Counted from the first letter of the stretch, positions 35,845 to 44,485 are shown. The stretch: 64,000 nt of DNA from Limimonas halophila (GCF_900100655.1 NZ_FNCE01000005.1:62001-126000); one strand, 5' to 3'. Translations and numbers: made by a program. Notes: generated by a model from the sequence alone, not told the origin.

Positions 35845-37050
35845 GAGATGCTGTAATCTTACATGGTCTTCCATATGTCATATACTCAACACTAGGTTTC
35901 GTTTAGTTTGGGGCTCATCAATTAATAACGTCGATCCTGCATGGAATCATGGTGGAAAAATGCCCTACTGTATATACAGCAAAAACAGGATCTACAACGA
36001 TTCTCACGACAGTACATACAAAGCCTCAAAAGAACATATTATACCCAGATCTATTGGGGGAAGCAATAAATTTGTAACATTCGATGTAAGCGCAAAGTGT
36101 AATAACGATTTAGGCTCTAGCATAGATGCATCTTACTTAAAAGATCCAATTGTAAGTATGGCAGCAAATCAAATTGGACTGAGTGATCTTGATCTGTCTG
36201 TCTTTTCAACCGGGAGCGGGAAAAATGCTAAATTCAAGGTAGACAAAAGCGGTCAGGTCCATACTGAGTTTAAGCTGGATGTTAACACTGAATATCGCGA
36301 AAGATATAATATTGAAGAAATATCGGGACCGAGAGATGAAGTAGAAAAAGTTATTTTGGGAAAAATAAATAAAAGTGGTAAAAAAATGTTTGATGGGGAC
36401 GGGAATCCGATAGAGAATCTCGAACAAGCACGTCTATCGTGCAAAATTCAACAAGAAAGTCATTTTCAAGGATCTATTTCCGTAGATTTTATATCACATA
36501 TTCAAATGATGTCCAAAATATTGTTGGGCTCAGGACATTTATTATTTGAAAAAGAATGGACGTTTAGCAACAACGGTGATTTTTTACGCAATATTTTGAA
36601 CGACCGTGGGGCAGCTTTAACATTTTGGCAACAACAAAAAGGTATAAAAGATGGCCTAAAAATGGCGAACACCGTATTAGATCAAAAGGAAAAAGAGCAG
36701 AAATGTCATCTTATTATATTTTTGCCATCTCATGGAAATTTGTACGCATGCGCGGGCCTTTTTGGAGGGTTTGTCCCATCATTTGTTTTTAATCTTGGTA
36801 AATTTAAAGAAAGTTTCCTCGAAGGCTGCCAAGCTCATTGTAATTCGAGCGCCGAATCGACAACCGATCCCACGCCAAAAGTAGGGTACAAAATTTTTCC
36901 TCTTGATGGAAGCGTTGAGTCAATAACATTACTAAAATTATATGACGCAATGAATAAAGTGTAATATAGTAAAGTTAATATAAATAATTAAGTAAAAGTA
37001 GTTTGATCGATACAAACGTTGCTTTGTTCTTTCAGGCTTTTGTATTTACT
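35845..37050. mobile_element. AT-rich island of foreign-looking DNA
   Basis: Base composition changes abruptly near 35845 from strongly GC-rich to strongly AT-rich and back near 37050. Inside is one gene (HNH-like, 35960-36964) with codon use (many AAA, AAT, ATT, TTT) unlike any neighbour. The left edge follows repeat copy B; the right edge cuts into the 3' end of a regulator gene (37046). No integrase, terminal inverted repeats or target duplication were found by eye. The 35676-35959 stretch before the gene holds no supportable ORF. Confidence 0.7.
35960..36964 (+). CDS. HNH endonuclease-like protein on AT-rich island
   Basis: 334-residue protein. The N-terminal 60 residues resemble HNH_5-type nucleases: 'YCIYSKNRIYND', 'KEHIIPRSIGGSNKF' and 'AKCNNDLGSSIDASYL'. 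The first zinc pair is CxxS instead of CxxC, so metal binding may differ or be lost. The remaining 270 residues match nothing I recognise. ATG 35960 has GGTGG five bases upstream and is preferred to the long in-frame extension from 35798. It could be a stand-alone defence nuclease or a selfish gene; no methylase or partner accompanies it. Codon use marks recent acquisition. Confidence 0.75.
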   Translation: MPYCIYSKNRIYNDSHDSTYKASKEHIIPRSIGGSNKFVTFDVSAKCNNDLGSSIDASYLKDPIVSMAANQIGLSDLDLSVFSTGSGKNAKFKVDKSGQVHTEFKLDVNTEYRERYNIEEISGPRDEVEKVILGKINKSGKKMFDGDGNPIENLEQARLSCKIQQESHFQGSISVDFISHIQMMSKILLGSGHLLFEKEWTFSNNGDFLRNILNDRGAALTFWQQQKGIKDGLKMANTVLDQKEKEQKCHLIIFLPSHGNLYACAGLFGGFVPSFVFNLGKFKESFLEGCQAHCNSSAESTTDPTPKVGYKIFPLDGSVESITLLKLYDAMNKV

Positions 37051-37501
37051 TTGGAACCCCACCCAACGTCGCCTCGACGAGCCGCCGCAGGGAGGCGTTC
37101 GCGCCGGTAGGTTCGGTGCGCCAGAGGCGGAGCAGGGATTCGAGGGCGCGGGCGTCGGCGGGCAGGGGTGTGAACATCGCCGGGTCGCGCGGCCAGTCCG
37201 TGGGGCCGAAAAGCACGTCGATGAAGGCGTCGGGTTCCACATCGCACGCGCGCAGCAGCCGCCCGGCGTAGCGGGTCGGCACGCCGTCGCAGGCGGTTTC
37301 GAACGCCGCCACGCGCGCCAGGGAAAAGCCGGTCCGCCGCGCCGCCGCACGCCGCGACAGCCCGGCCACGTCCGCCCGCATCCAGCGCACGCACCACGCC
37401 ACCCGCTCGCGTTCGGCCGGGACCGGTGCGCTTGCGCCCGCGCGCGGCACCAGCCCGCCAAGCCGCACCGGCCACCCGCGCTGATCCAGTGTGTCACCCA
37501 T
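37046..37501 (-). CDS. HTH (XRE-like) regulator, 3' end in AT-rich DNA
   Basis: 151-residue GC-rich gene. Residues 50-95 form a Cro/CI-like HTH ('RRAAARRTGFSLARVAAFETACDGVPTRYAGRLLRACDVEPD'). The protein ends 'LGGVPK' at a TAA located just inside the AT-rich island boundary, so the original C-terminus may have been replaced by the insertion. Divergent from a second XRE gene at 37641 across about 140 bp. Target unknown. Confidence 0.65.
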   Translation of the reverse strand: MGDTLDQRGWPVRLGGLVPRAGASAPVPAERERVAWCVRWMRADVAGLSRRAAARRTGFSLARVAAFETACDGVPTRYAGRLLRACDVEPDAFIDVLFGPTDWPRDPAMFTPLPADARALESLLRLWRTEPTGANASLRRLVEATLGGVPK

Positions 37502-37640
37502 ATCAAAACTGCTCTGGTTTCTGAATCGGTGTACGAGCGAACCGTACTATGACTCACACACCAACTAAAAGAGGGTTGAGCGCCGAATACGATTTTGCAT
37601 ATGTGTCGGCTTCATCGCCGCGTCGGCACGCTCCGCCGCG

Positions 37641-38024
37641 ATGGCGAAGCGGCGCAACACCAAGACGCAGCGCGTGTACGACGTTCAGCGCATGCTGGGC
37701 GTGCGCATCCAGGAACTGCGCAAGGTCGGCGGCTACGGTCAGGAAAAGCTCGCTGAAGCCGCGGGCGTCGAGTCCCAGACTCTCTCGCAGTACGAAACGG
37801 GCAAGACCGCGCCCAGCCTCACCACGCTGGTGCACCTGGCGGACGCGTTGGGGCAGCCGCTGGAGGAGTTCTTCCGCTTCGACGAGCTGCCCCGCCACGA
37901 CACCGAACACCGCCGCGCCCAGCGCAAGCTCGTCCAGACCGTCCACGACCTCGACGCCGACACCGTCAAGCTGCTCACCAAGTTCGCCCGGTTGATGGGC
38001 CGGCAGCGCGCGCGACGAGAGTAA
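37641..38024 (+). CDS. XRE family transcriptional regulator
   Basis: 127-residue DNA-binding protein with an HTH at about residues 20-75: 'IQELRKVGGYGQEKLAEAAGVESQTLSQYETGKTAPSLTTLVHLADALG' is a typical HTH_3. The C-terminal 45 residues are helical ('VQTVHDLDADTVKLLTKFARLMG'), probably for dimerisation. Probably controls itself and/or its divergent neighbour. The genes next to the AT-rich island may be part of its regulatory circuit, but this is speculation. Confidence 0.88.
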   Translation: MAKRRNTKTQRVYDVQRMLGVRIQELRKVGGYGQEKLAEAAGVESQTLSQYETGKTAPSLTTLVHLADALGQPLEEFFRFDELPRHDTEHRRAQRKLVQTVHDLDADTVKLLTKFARLMGRQRARRE

Positions 38025-38291
38025 CCCTCTCGCGGCGCCTGCCGAGCGAACCCGCCGCTTTTGTCGGCATCACCCCGCATTGGTGCTTGACCTTCCAGCA
38101 AGCGGAAGGCCGACCGTGGCGCATGAAGGTGCATCCGGATGCGTCCGGGCAGCGTGCCGCCCGGCCGGTCCGGTGCATCCGGGGTAGCGCCGCACCCGCC
38201 GGTTTGCTCGCGGGGGCGCAGGGCTTTCACGCTGTTTCGGCGCGCAGCCGGAGGCATGGCCTCGGTTCAGATTATCGAAAGGAGAACGGCG

Positions 38292-39032
38292 ATGACGTTT
38301 GCAACACGCACCCTGCGCGCCGCGCTGGCCGCCACGGTGATGGCCGGCGGACTGGCCCTGTCCCCGCTCGCCCAGGCCGACGACGACCGCCACGGCCAAG
38401 GCATGATGCAGGGGAAGATGGACCGCGACGAGATGCGCGAGATGATGCGGAACATGGACCCCGACCAGCGGCGTCAGATGATGCGGTCCATGCGCGGCCA
38501 GCGCTCGGGCATGATGGGGCAGCAGGGCGGCCCCGGCATGATGATGAGTGGCTCCGGCATGATGCGCGGGCAGATGATGGGCCCAGGTATGATGGGCGGC
38601 ATGGGTATGATGGGCCAATCCGGCATGATGGGCCCGGGCATGATGGGTCAGTCCGGGATGATGGGCCCCGGTATGATGGGCGGCTCGGGTATGATGGGGC
38701 CCGGCATGATGAGCGGCATGGGCATGATGGGGCCTATGATGGGCGGCGGCATGATGGGTCCCGGCATGATGCAGGGGCTCAGCGACGAGAAGCAGGCCGA
38801 GCTGACCGAAATGCGCCAGGACATGCGGCGCCAGCACATGGAAGCCATGCTCGACATGATGGCCATCCGCGACGAGATGCAGCAGGCCATGGTGGCGGAC
38901 CGCCCCGATCCCGCCCGCATCCGCGAGCTTCACGACCGCATGGCCGAGCGCCACGGCAAGGCGCTGGAAGCCCGCATCGAAATGCACAACCAGATGCGGG
39001 ACTTCATGGACACGCTTCAGGACGAGCAATGA
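38292..39032 (+). CDS. Met-rich periplasmic protein with Spy/CpxP-like C-terminus
   Basis: 246-residue exported protein. The signal peptide (1-30, '...ALSPLAQA') precedes a region of about 125 residues made of GMMG/SGMMGPGMMG-type repeats with dozens of Met, and a C-terminal helical domain ('KQAELTEMRQDMRRQHMEAMLDMMAIRDEMQQAM') resembling the LTXXQ chaperone family. Met clusters bind Cu(I) in known periplasmic copper proteins, so copper buffering is plausible, as is a stress chaperone role. Start at ATG 38292 with AGGAG seven bases upstream. It stands alone; 38025-38291 upstream has no gene. Confidence 0.85.
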   Translation: MTFATRTLRAALAATVMAGGLALSPLAQADDDRHGQGMMQGKMDRDEMREMMRNMDPDQRRQMMRSMRGQRSGMMGQQGGPGMMMSGSGMMRGQMMGPGMMGGMGMMGQSGMMGPGMMGQSGMMGPGMMGGSGMMGPGMMSGMGMMGPMMGGGMMGPGMMQGLSDEKQAELTEMRQDMRRQHMEAMLDMMAIRDEMQQAMVADRPDPARIRELHDRMAERHGKALEARIEMHNQMRDFMDTLQDEQ

Positions 39033-39159
39033 TCCCCGCCTGACCCGGCCCCGCCGGCGCGCCCCCGCTCACGGACGGGAAGGATGTGCCTCGGCGGCGG
39101 TGTTCCTGCTACGCTGGCGCGCGAACTTCACCCGGAAACCGGCGGACAGGGCAGTCACG

Positions 39160-39366
39160 ATGAACGAAGAAACCTTCAACATGGCCACGCGGAAGTTCCT
39201 CAAGAAGGTCGGCGTCACCAGCCAGCGCGAGATCGAGAAGGCCGTGAACAAGGCCATCTCCGAGGGCAAGCTCTCCGGCAACGAAACGGTGAAGGCCAAG
39301 GTGACGCTGGAATTGCCGGAGCTGAACGAAACCGTCGAGATCGACGGCGCCATCGAGCTGGAGTGA
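39160..39366 (+). CDS. DUF6494-type small protein
   Basis: 68-residue protein 'MNEETFNMATRKFLKKVGVT' continuing 'SQREIEKAVNKAISEGKL' and 'ETVKAKVTLELPELNETVEI'. I recognise this as the conserved small family now called DUF6494, widespread in proteobacteria. Soluble, likely a compact alpha/beta protein. Function unknown. ATG 39160 is used; an in-frame upstream extension has no similarity. Confidence 0.82.
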   Translation: MNEETFNMATRKFLKKVGVTSQREIEKAVNKAISEGKLSGNETVKAKVTLELPELNETVEIDGAIELE

Positions 39367-39468
39367 GCGCGCGCCGGCCTTGCCAAGAAACGGATGCAAA
39401 ATAACCTAGGTTGATTCACGCTGGGCGGTCATGGTGTAGTTCGGACTCGCTATCAGGAGGGCTGCACC

Positions 39469-39681
39469 ATGGCCGACCCCGATCCGAACTGCGTCAGCCC
39501 CTATCTGCGCCGGCGCCTGCGTTCCCTGGAGGAGGCACGGCGCGAACGCGAAGCCCCTGATGCCCCGGCCGATCCCGTCGACCCCGGCGGCCGCGCCGAT
39601 CGTCAGCGCTGCGCCCGGCCCGATGGCGGCGAGTCCAAGGGGCGCTCGCGCGGCGAGCGCTGCGACGACCGGGGTGTTTGA
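39469..39681 (+). CDS. Small hypothetical protein
   Basis: 70-residue ORF with an AGGAGG ribosome binding site about 10 bases upstream. N-terminus 'MADPDPNCVSPYLRRRLRSLEEA' resembles a short motif I have seen in similar tiny Rhodospirillales proteins; the rest is Arg/Asp/Gly-rich and probably disordered. Function unknown. A minus-strand ORF in the same place is a shadow. Confidence 0.55.
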   Translation: MADPDPNCVSPYLRRRLRSLEEARREREAPDAPADPVDPGGRADRQRCARPDGGESKGRSRGERCDDRGV

Positions 39682-39850
39682 TCCAAGCACGGGCCCGAAA
39701 AATTGAATACACCGAAAATTTTTATTGATTTTCGCAGATCAATTGTCTTCACACCGTTGCGATCTGGCTTTGACCGCCATCAAAGCAATATGAAAATCTC
39801 AGATTAAGAACACGTCTGAGGTACATGGCGGTCGAAGAGGTCGCGCGCCG

Positions 39851-40591
39851 ATGCGGAGATGGGTGGTTCCGGTCACGACCGGTGTCCTCCTGGCGGCAAC
39901 CGGGGCCGCGGCCGATCCGATCCGGCTGGTCACGGGAACCTGGGCGCCCTTCACGGGCCGCGAGCAGCCCGGCGGCGGGCCGGTCACGCGCCTGGTGCGC
40001 ACGGCCTACGAACGGGCGGGGCACGAGGTAAAGGTCGTCTACCGCCCGTGGAAGCGCGCCGAGCAGGCTGTCCGGCGCGGCACGACCGAGGCGGCGTTTC
40101 CCTACACGCGCAACGGCGCCCGCCAGGAGCGGTACGTCTACTCCGATCCCATCTTCACGCTGCCCATCGTGCCCATGACGCGGGCCGGCGACGCCGGCCG
40201 CATCACCAGCCTTGCGGACATGCGGGGCCTGCACACCTGCGCGCCGCAGGGGTGGTCGCTGGGCATCGCGAAGCTGGACCGCATGGCGGCCGACGGCACG
40301 ATCCACGTCCAGCGCACACGCGCCTACGCCCAGTGCCTGAAACTCCTCGACCGCGGGCGGATCGATTTCCTGGTGGGCGAGCCGCCGCGGCTGCGCGACC
40401 AGGTCAAACGGGTCCTCGGGGACATGGCGCCGGTGCACCTGGGCGACGTCGTGCTCAGCCGCAGCAGCTTCCACCTGATTTTCGACAAGACCGATCCCAA
40501 CGTCACCGAAGCCGTGGCGCGCGCCAACGCGGCGATCGCCACGCTGGACGGGTCGACCGAGTACCGGTCCCGCGTCGAGGAAAAACCGTAG
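39851..40591 (+). CDS. Periplasmic solute-binding protein, family 3
   Basis: 246-residue exported protein with a signal sequence (1-21, 'TTGVLLAATGAAAD') and an SBP_bac_3 mature domain: 'IRLVTGTWAPFTGREQPGGGPVTRLVRTAYERAG', 'AFPYTRNGARQERYVYSDPIF', 'CLKLLDRGRIDFLVGE'. No transporter adjacent. It is preceded by an AT-rich promoter-like region (39690-39850) and followed 178 bp later by a GGDEF protein; such proteins sometimes act as ligand sensors feeding c-di-GMP enzymes, but no direct link is visible. Confidence 0.85.
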   Translation: MRRWVVPVTTGVLLAATGAAADPIRLVTGTWAPFTGREQPGGGPVTRLVRTAYERAGHEVKVVYRPWKRAEQAVRRGTTEAAFPYTRNGARQERYVYSDPIFTLPIVPMTRAGDAGRITSLADMRGLHTCAPQGWSLGIAKLDRMAADGTIHVQRTRAYAQCLKLLDRGRIDFLVGEPPRLRDQVKRVLGDMAPVHLGDVVLSRSSFHLIFDKTDPNVTEAVARANAAIATLDGSTEYRSRVEEKP

Positions 40592-40769
40592 CCGCGCCCG
40601 GCCGGCCCCGGACACGCGAACGGGCCGGTCGGCGGCGATGGCCGAGTTCGGGGCCTGCGGCGCCGGACACGGGCATCTCGACAGCACAGCCGGCGGATTG
40701 TCGGTGTGGTTGCCTATCAACCAAATTTTAAATAAAAGGAACGTGTTTCGGCTTGGGTTGAGCGATGCG

Positions 40770-42509
40770 ATGGCAAATGCCCTGTCCCCGGACGTTATGG
40801 CGTCGGCCCTGCACGCGTTGTCCGACGGTGTGCTGATCGCCGACGCCAAGCTGGACCGGCCCGGCCCCCGCATCCTTTACGTGAATCCGGCCTGGGAACG
40901 CATGACCGGCTATTCGGCGGACGAGGTCGTCGGCCGGTCGCCGCGCATCCTGCAGGGCCCGGCCACCTCGCCGCAGGTGCTCAAGCGCATGCGCGCGGCG
41001 CTGGAAAGCGACGGCGAAGCCACCTTCGAGCTGGTCAACTACCGGCGCGACGGCTCGCCCTTCTACATGGCGGCGGATGTCTCGCCGCTCCGCGACGACG
41101 GCGGGGCGATCACGCATTTCGTCGCCCTCCAGCGCGACGTGTCCGAGGACCGCAAGGCCGCCGCGCGGCTCCACCAACTGGAAGCCCTGACGCGGCTTCA
41201 GCGCGAGGTCGCCACGGCCGGCCTGAACCTCGACGAACGGCGCCGGCGCGTGGCCGAGGTGGCGCTCGCGGTGACCGGGGGCGACGGCGCGGCGGTCGAG
41301 GAGGCCGAGGGCGGTGAGATGGTCTACCGCGCCACGGCCGGCAGCGCGCGCGGCCTGGAGGGGACGCGCCTGCCCATGTCGGGCTCCACCTCGGGGCTCG
41401 CGTTTCACAGCCGCACGCCGCGCCTGGTTACGGACGTCGCCACCGATCCCGCCGTCCAGCTTAAGGACAAGGCGCGCGAGCTGGGCTTCGTCTCGGGCAT
41501 CGTGGCGCCGCTCATTCACGAGAACCGCACCTACGGCGTGCTCAAGGTGATGGCCGGTGAGCCGGACCGCTTCGGCGAGGAGGAACGTCACCTGCTGGAG
41601 TTGGCGTCGGGTGTGCTGGCGGCGAGCCTGTACAACGCCGCCGCCTACCACGCGGAACGGGAGCGGCGCGCGCTGTTGGTCGACGCGGTGCCCGTCCTGA
41701 TCTCCTACCTCGACACGGACCTGCGCTATCGCGAGGTCAATGCGGCCTACGAGGAGCGCTTCGGGCTCAGCGCCGACACCATCCGCGGCATGCACGTCAG
41801 CGAGCTGCTGGGTGAGGCGACCTACGAGCGCATCCGCCCCAATCTGGAGGCCGCGCTGGCCGGGCGGCGCGTCAGCTACGAGCACAGCCTGCCGGACGCC
41901 GACGGCGGCACGCGCCAGCACCGCGTGGAGATGATCCCGCATCGCGGGGTCCACGGTGAGGTTCACGGCCTCTACGCGATCGTTCGCGACATCACCGACC
42001 AGCGCAACGCGCAGCTGGACTTCCTCACCGGGCTGGCGAACCGCGGCGCGTTCGAGCGTCAGGCCGACCACCTCATCTCCGTGGCGGCGCGCTATGGCCA
42101 GCGGCTCAGCCTGGTGATGCTGGACCTGGACCACTTCAAGCGCGTCAACGACAGCCTGGGACACCTCGCCGGGGACGAGATCCTCAAGCACCTCGCCGGC
42201 ATCCTGGGCGAGGTGACGCGCAGTGCCGACCTCGTGGGCCGCTGGGGCGGCGAGGAGTTCGCCATCGTCCTCCCGCAAACGGATCAGGCGCAGGCGGAAA
42301 CCCTCGCCGAGCGCGTGCGCGCGGCCGTCGAGGCGCACGCCTTCCCGCGCGGGCAAGCCATCACGGTCAGCGTGGGCGTCGCGCAGATGCAGGAGGGCGA
42401 CGATCTCACCAGTCTAACGGACCGCGCCGACACCGCGCTCTACCGGGCCAAGCACGCGGGCCGCGACTGTGTGGTGAGCCTGGCCCCCACCACCGCGCCG
42501 CCGGGCTAA
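40770..42509 (+). CDS. PAS-GAF-PAS-GGDEF diguanylate cyclase
   Basis: 579-residue cytosolic protein: PAS 1 (about 10-130, 'VNPAWERMTGYSADEVVGRSPRILQG', a LOV-like FMN-type opening but without the LOV Cys), GAF (150-300), PAS 2 (305-420) and GGDEF (425-570). The active site is 'VGRWGGEEFAIVL', and 'RSAD' five residues before it is an inhibitory RxxD I-site, so product-inhibited c-di-GMP synthesis is expected. ATG 40770 is used; a GTG at 40743 is possible. No EAL domain. Its stop overlaps the mgtE stop. Confidence 0.92.
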   Translation: MANALSPDVMASALHALSDGVLIADAKLDRPGPRILYVNPAWERMTGYSADEVVGRSPRILQGPATSPQVLKRMRAALESDGEATFELVNYRRDGSPFYMAADVSPLRDDGGAITHFVALQRDVSEDRKAAARLHQLEALTRLQREVATAGLNLDERRRRVAEVALAVTGGDGAAVEEAEGGEMVYRATAGSARGLEGTRLPMSGSTSGLAFHSRTPRLVTDVATDPAVQLKDKARELGFVSGIVAPLIHENRTYGVLKVMAGEPDRFGEEERHLLELASGVLAASLYNAAAYHAERERRALLVDAVPVLISYLDTDLRYREVNAAYEERFGLSADTIRGMHVSELLGEATYERIRPNLEAALAGRRVSYEHSLPDADGGTRQHRVEMIPHRGVHGEVHGLYAIVRDITDQRNAQLDFLTGLANRGAFERQADHLISVAARYGQRLSLVMLDLDHFKRVNDSLGHLAGDEILKHLAGILGEVTRSADLVGRWGGEEFAIVLPQTDQAQAETLAERVRAAVEAHAFPRGQAITVSVGVAQMQEGDDLTSLTDRADTALYRAKHAGRDCVVSLAPTTAPPG

Positions 42510-43873
42510 GCGACCAGGCCCGCCAGCACCAGGCTCGCCAGGCCCAGGTAGATGCTGACGCCGGTGATGTCGGTCACGGTGGTCAGGATGGGGCCGGTCA
42601 GCATCGCCGGGTCCAGGCCGATGCGCCGGATAAAGAAGGGAATCGTTCCGCCCACCACCCCGGCGACCAGCACGTTCACCGCCAGCGCCGCGCCCGCGAT
42701 GCCGCCCAGCAGCGCGTTGGCCTCCATGGCGTACGCGATAACCCCGAACAGCGCGCCCAGGGCGAGGCCGTTGACCACGCCGATGGCGAGTTCCTTGCGC
42801 ACGGCCTGCCAGTAGTCGCGCAGGCGCACCTCGCCCAGCGCGATCGAGCGGATCGACACCGACAGCGCCTGGATGCCCACGTTGCCGCCCATGTCGGTGA
42901 TCATGGGCAGGAAGGCGGCCAGGATCGCGACCTGGGCGAGCGTCGCCTCGAACGCCGAGATGATGCTCACCGCCGCCAGGTTGAGGAAGACGTTGGCCGC
43001 CATCCACGGCAGGCGGAGCTGGATGGCGCGCCACGGCGGCGTGAAGAAGCTCTCCTCGCGGGAGGTGGCGCCGATGCCCGACAGCTCGTCGGCCAGCTGC
43101 TCGGACAGCAGCTCCAGCGCGTCCTCCATCGTCAGCACGCCCACGAGCGCGTCCGCCTCGGTGACGACCGGCAGCATCTTCAGGCCGCGCGTGTAGGTGC
43201 GGTCGGCGGCCTCGGCGGCGTTGTCGCCGGTGCGCGCCACGAGGATGTCGCGCTTCATCAGGCGGCGCACGGGCAGTGTCGCGGGGCTGAGCATCAGCTC
43301 GCGCAGCGACACCACGCCGACGAGGCGTTGCTGCTCGTCGACGACGTAGACGTAGGCCGTGTTGGCGTGGCGGTGCGGGGCGGCGCGCAGGGCCTCGATG
43401 ACCTCGCCGACGGACTTGTCCAGCGGCACGGCGACGAAGTAGGGGCTCATCCAGGCGCCCGCGCTGTCTTCCTCGTAGCGCGACAGGCGCTGGACGGAGG
43501 CGCGGGAGGCGGCGGGCAGGTCCGCCAGCAGGGGTTCGGCCGTGTCGCCGTCCAGCTCGGCGACGATGTCGGCGGCGACGTCGGTGGGCATGCCCGCCAG
43601 CCAGTCGGTCGCGCGCTCGCGGTCGGCTTCCGCCACCAGCTCGGCGGCGAATTCGTCGGGCAGCTCGGCCAGCGTAAGGGCGGCGCGGTCGCGGCCCCAG
43701 CGTTCCAGGAAGGGCACGACGGCCCGGCGCGGCGCGTCCTCCATCAGGATCTCGGCGACACGGGCGTGGGAGAGGTTCGTTGCCTCGCGCGCGGCCTCGG
43801 CGTAGCGTTCCTCGCCGATGAGATCCGCGACCCGCTCGGCGTAGGCGCGCATGCGTTCGGGCTGGAGGAGCAT
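42506..43873 (-). CDS. mgtE: Magnesium transporter MgtE
   Basis: 455-residue Mg2+ channel: N-terminal MgtE_N helical domain (about 20-135), CBS pair (140-265, 'AYVYVVDEQQRLVGVVSLRELML' and 'MLPVVTEADALVGVLTMEDALELL'), plug helix, and five membrane helices (285-455) with 'AAFLPMITDMGGNVGIQALSVS' lining the pore. Gated by cytosolic Mg2+ through the CBS domains. The ATG at 43873 is preceded by a weak purine-rich stretch. Its stop shares two bases with the stop of the converging GGDEF gene. Confidence 0.95.
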   Translation of the reverse strand: MLLQPERMRAYAERVADLIGEERYAEAAREATNLSHARVAEILMEDAPRRAVVPFLERWGRDRAALTLAELPDEFAAELVAEADRERATDWLAGMPTDVAADIVAELDGDTAEPLLADLPAASRASVQRLSRYEEDSAGAWMSPYFVAVPLDKSVGEVIEALRAAPHRHANTAYVYVVDEQQRLVGVVSLRELMLSPATLPVRRLMKRDILVARTGDNAAEAADRTYTRGLKMLPVVTEADALVGVLTMEDALELLSEQLADELSGIGATSREESFFTPPWRAIQLRLPWMAANVFLNLAAVSIISAFEATLAQVAILAAFLPMITDMGGNVGIQALSVSIRSIALGEVRLRDYWQAVRKELAIGVVNGLALGALFGVIAYAMEANALLGGIAGAALAVNVLVAGVVGGTIPFFIRRIGLDPAMLTGPILTTVTDITGVSIYLGLASLVLAGLVA

Positions 43874-44009
43874 GGCCGGTCCGTCCCCTGCGGTGCGCGT
43901 GGAGCCTAGGGAGGTTCCCGGTTGTTCCGCAAATGACGGTTTATCTGGGCGCTTCGTCAGCGGAACCCACGGCGAGCCGAGGATTCAGCAGCGGAATCTC
44001 GCCAGGGTT

Positions 44010-44030
44010 CTTTCTCCTTATAGGAGAAAG
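44010..44030 (+). promoter_or_regulatory. Hairpin that hides the ribosome binding site of the GIY-YIG gene
   Basis: CTTTCTCCT (44010-44018), TAT, AGGAGAAAG (44022-44030): a perfect 9-bp inverted repeat. Its right arm contains the Shine-Dalgarno AGGAG of the next gene, whose ATG is at 44036. Folding of the mRNA would block initiation; alternatively the repeat is an operator. The cue is unknown. Confidence 0.5.
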
Positions 44031-44035
44031 ACAGA

Positions 44036-44485
44036 ATGAGGCCATGCGTTCCACTCTGTGAGCGTACGTATCAGCCGGGCCCGGACGCCAGGGCGCTGCC
44101 GGCCGAGGCGGGCGCGTACGCCCTGGTGCTGACGATTGCCGAGTCCGTACAGCTGCCCGTGCCGCGCCCGAACGGGTGTACGCTGTCGCCGGGCCTGTAC
44201 GTGTATCTCGGCAACGCGCGCGGGCCCGGCGGAATCGCCGCGCGCGTACGCCGTCACCTGCGGCCCGACAAACGCCCGCGCTGGCACGTCGACCACGTGC
44301 TTGCGCGGGCCGAGGTGCGCTGCGTCCTGGGCTGGCCGGGCGGCGAAGAGTGCGCGTGGCAGCGCTGGCTCAGCGAACGGGGTGCGAGCGCGCCCGTGAA
44401 GGGCCTTGGCAGTTCCGACTGCCGGCGCTGCCCGGCGCACCTGCTGGCCGTGCCCGATGTGGCCACCGTCACGGGGGGTCGCTGA
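44036..44485 (+). CDS. GIY-YIG nuclease family protein (DUF123 type)
   Basis: 149-residue protein with a DUF123/GIY-YIG-like core: 'AGAYALVLTIAESVQL', 'SPGLYVYLGNARGPGGIAARVRRHLRP' (the Y-V-Y-L-G segment corresponds to the second half of the GIY-YIG motif) and 'RWHVDHVLARAEV'. C-terminal Cys pair 'SSDCRRCPAHLL' is typical of this branch. Probable nucleic-acid cleavage or repair role. Its start is preceded by a hairpin that contains the ribosome binding site. Confidence 0.82.
   Translation: MRPCVPLCERTYQPGPDARALPAEAGAYALVLTIAESVQLPVPRPNGCTLSPGLYVYLGNARGPGGIAARVRRHLRPDKRPRWHVDHVLARAEVRCVLGWPGGEECAWQRWLSERGASAPVKGLGSSDCRRCPAHLLAVPDVATVTGGR

Noticed and set aside
35798-35959. N-terminal extension of the HNH-like gene
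   Set aside because: The extension crosses the composition boundary and has no similarity; ATG 35960 has a ribosome binding site and begins right at the HNH motif.
38400-38770. CRISPR-like or tandem-repeat array
   Set aside because: The repeating GGCATGATGGG units are in frame and encode the Met-rich region of a protein; no spacers.
39690-39850. AT-rich stretch as a second island
   Set aside because: It is only about 150 bp, directly precedes a solute-binding protein gene and is better explained as a promoter region.
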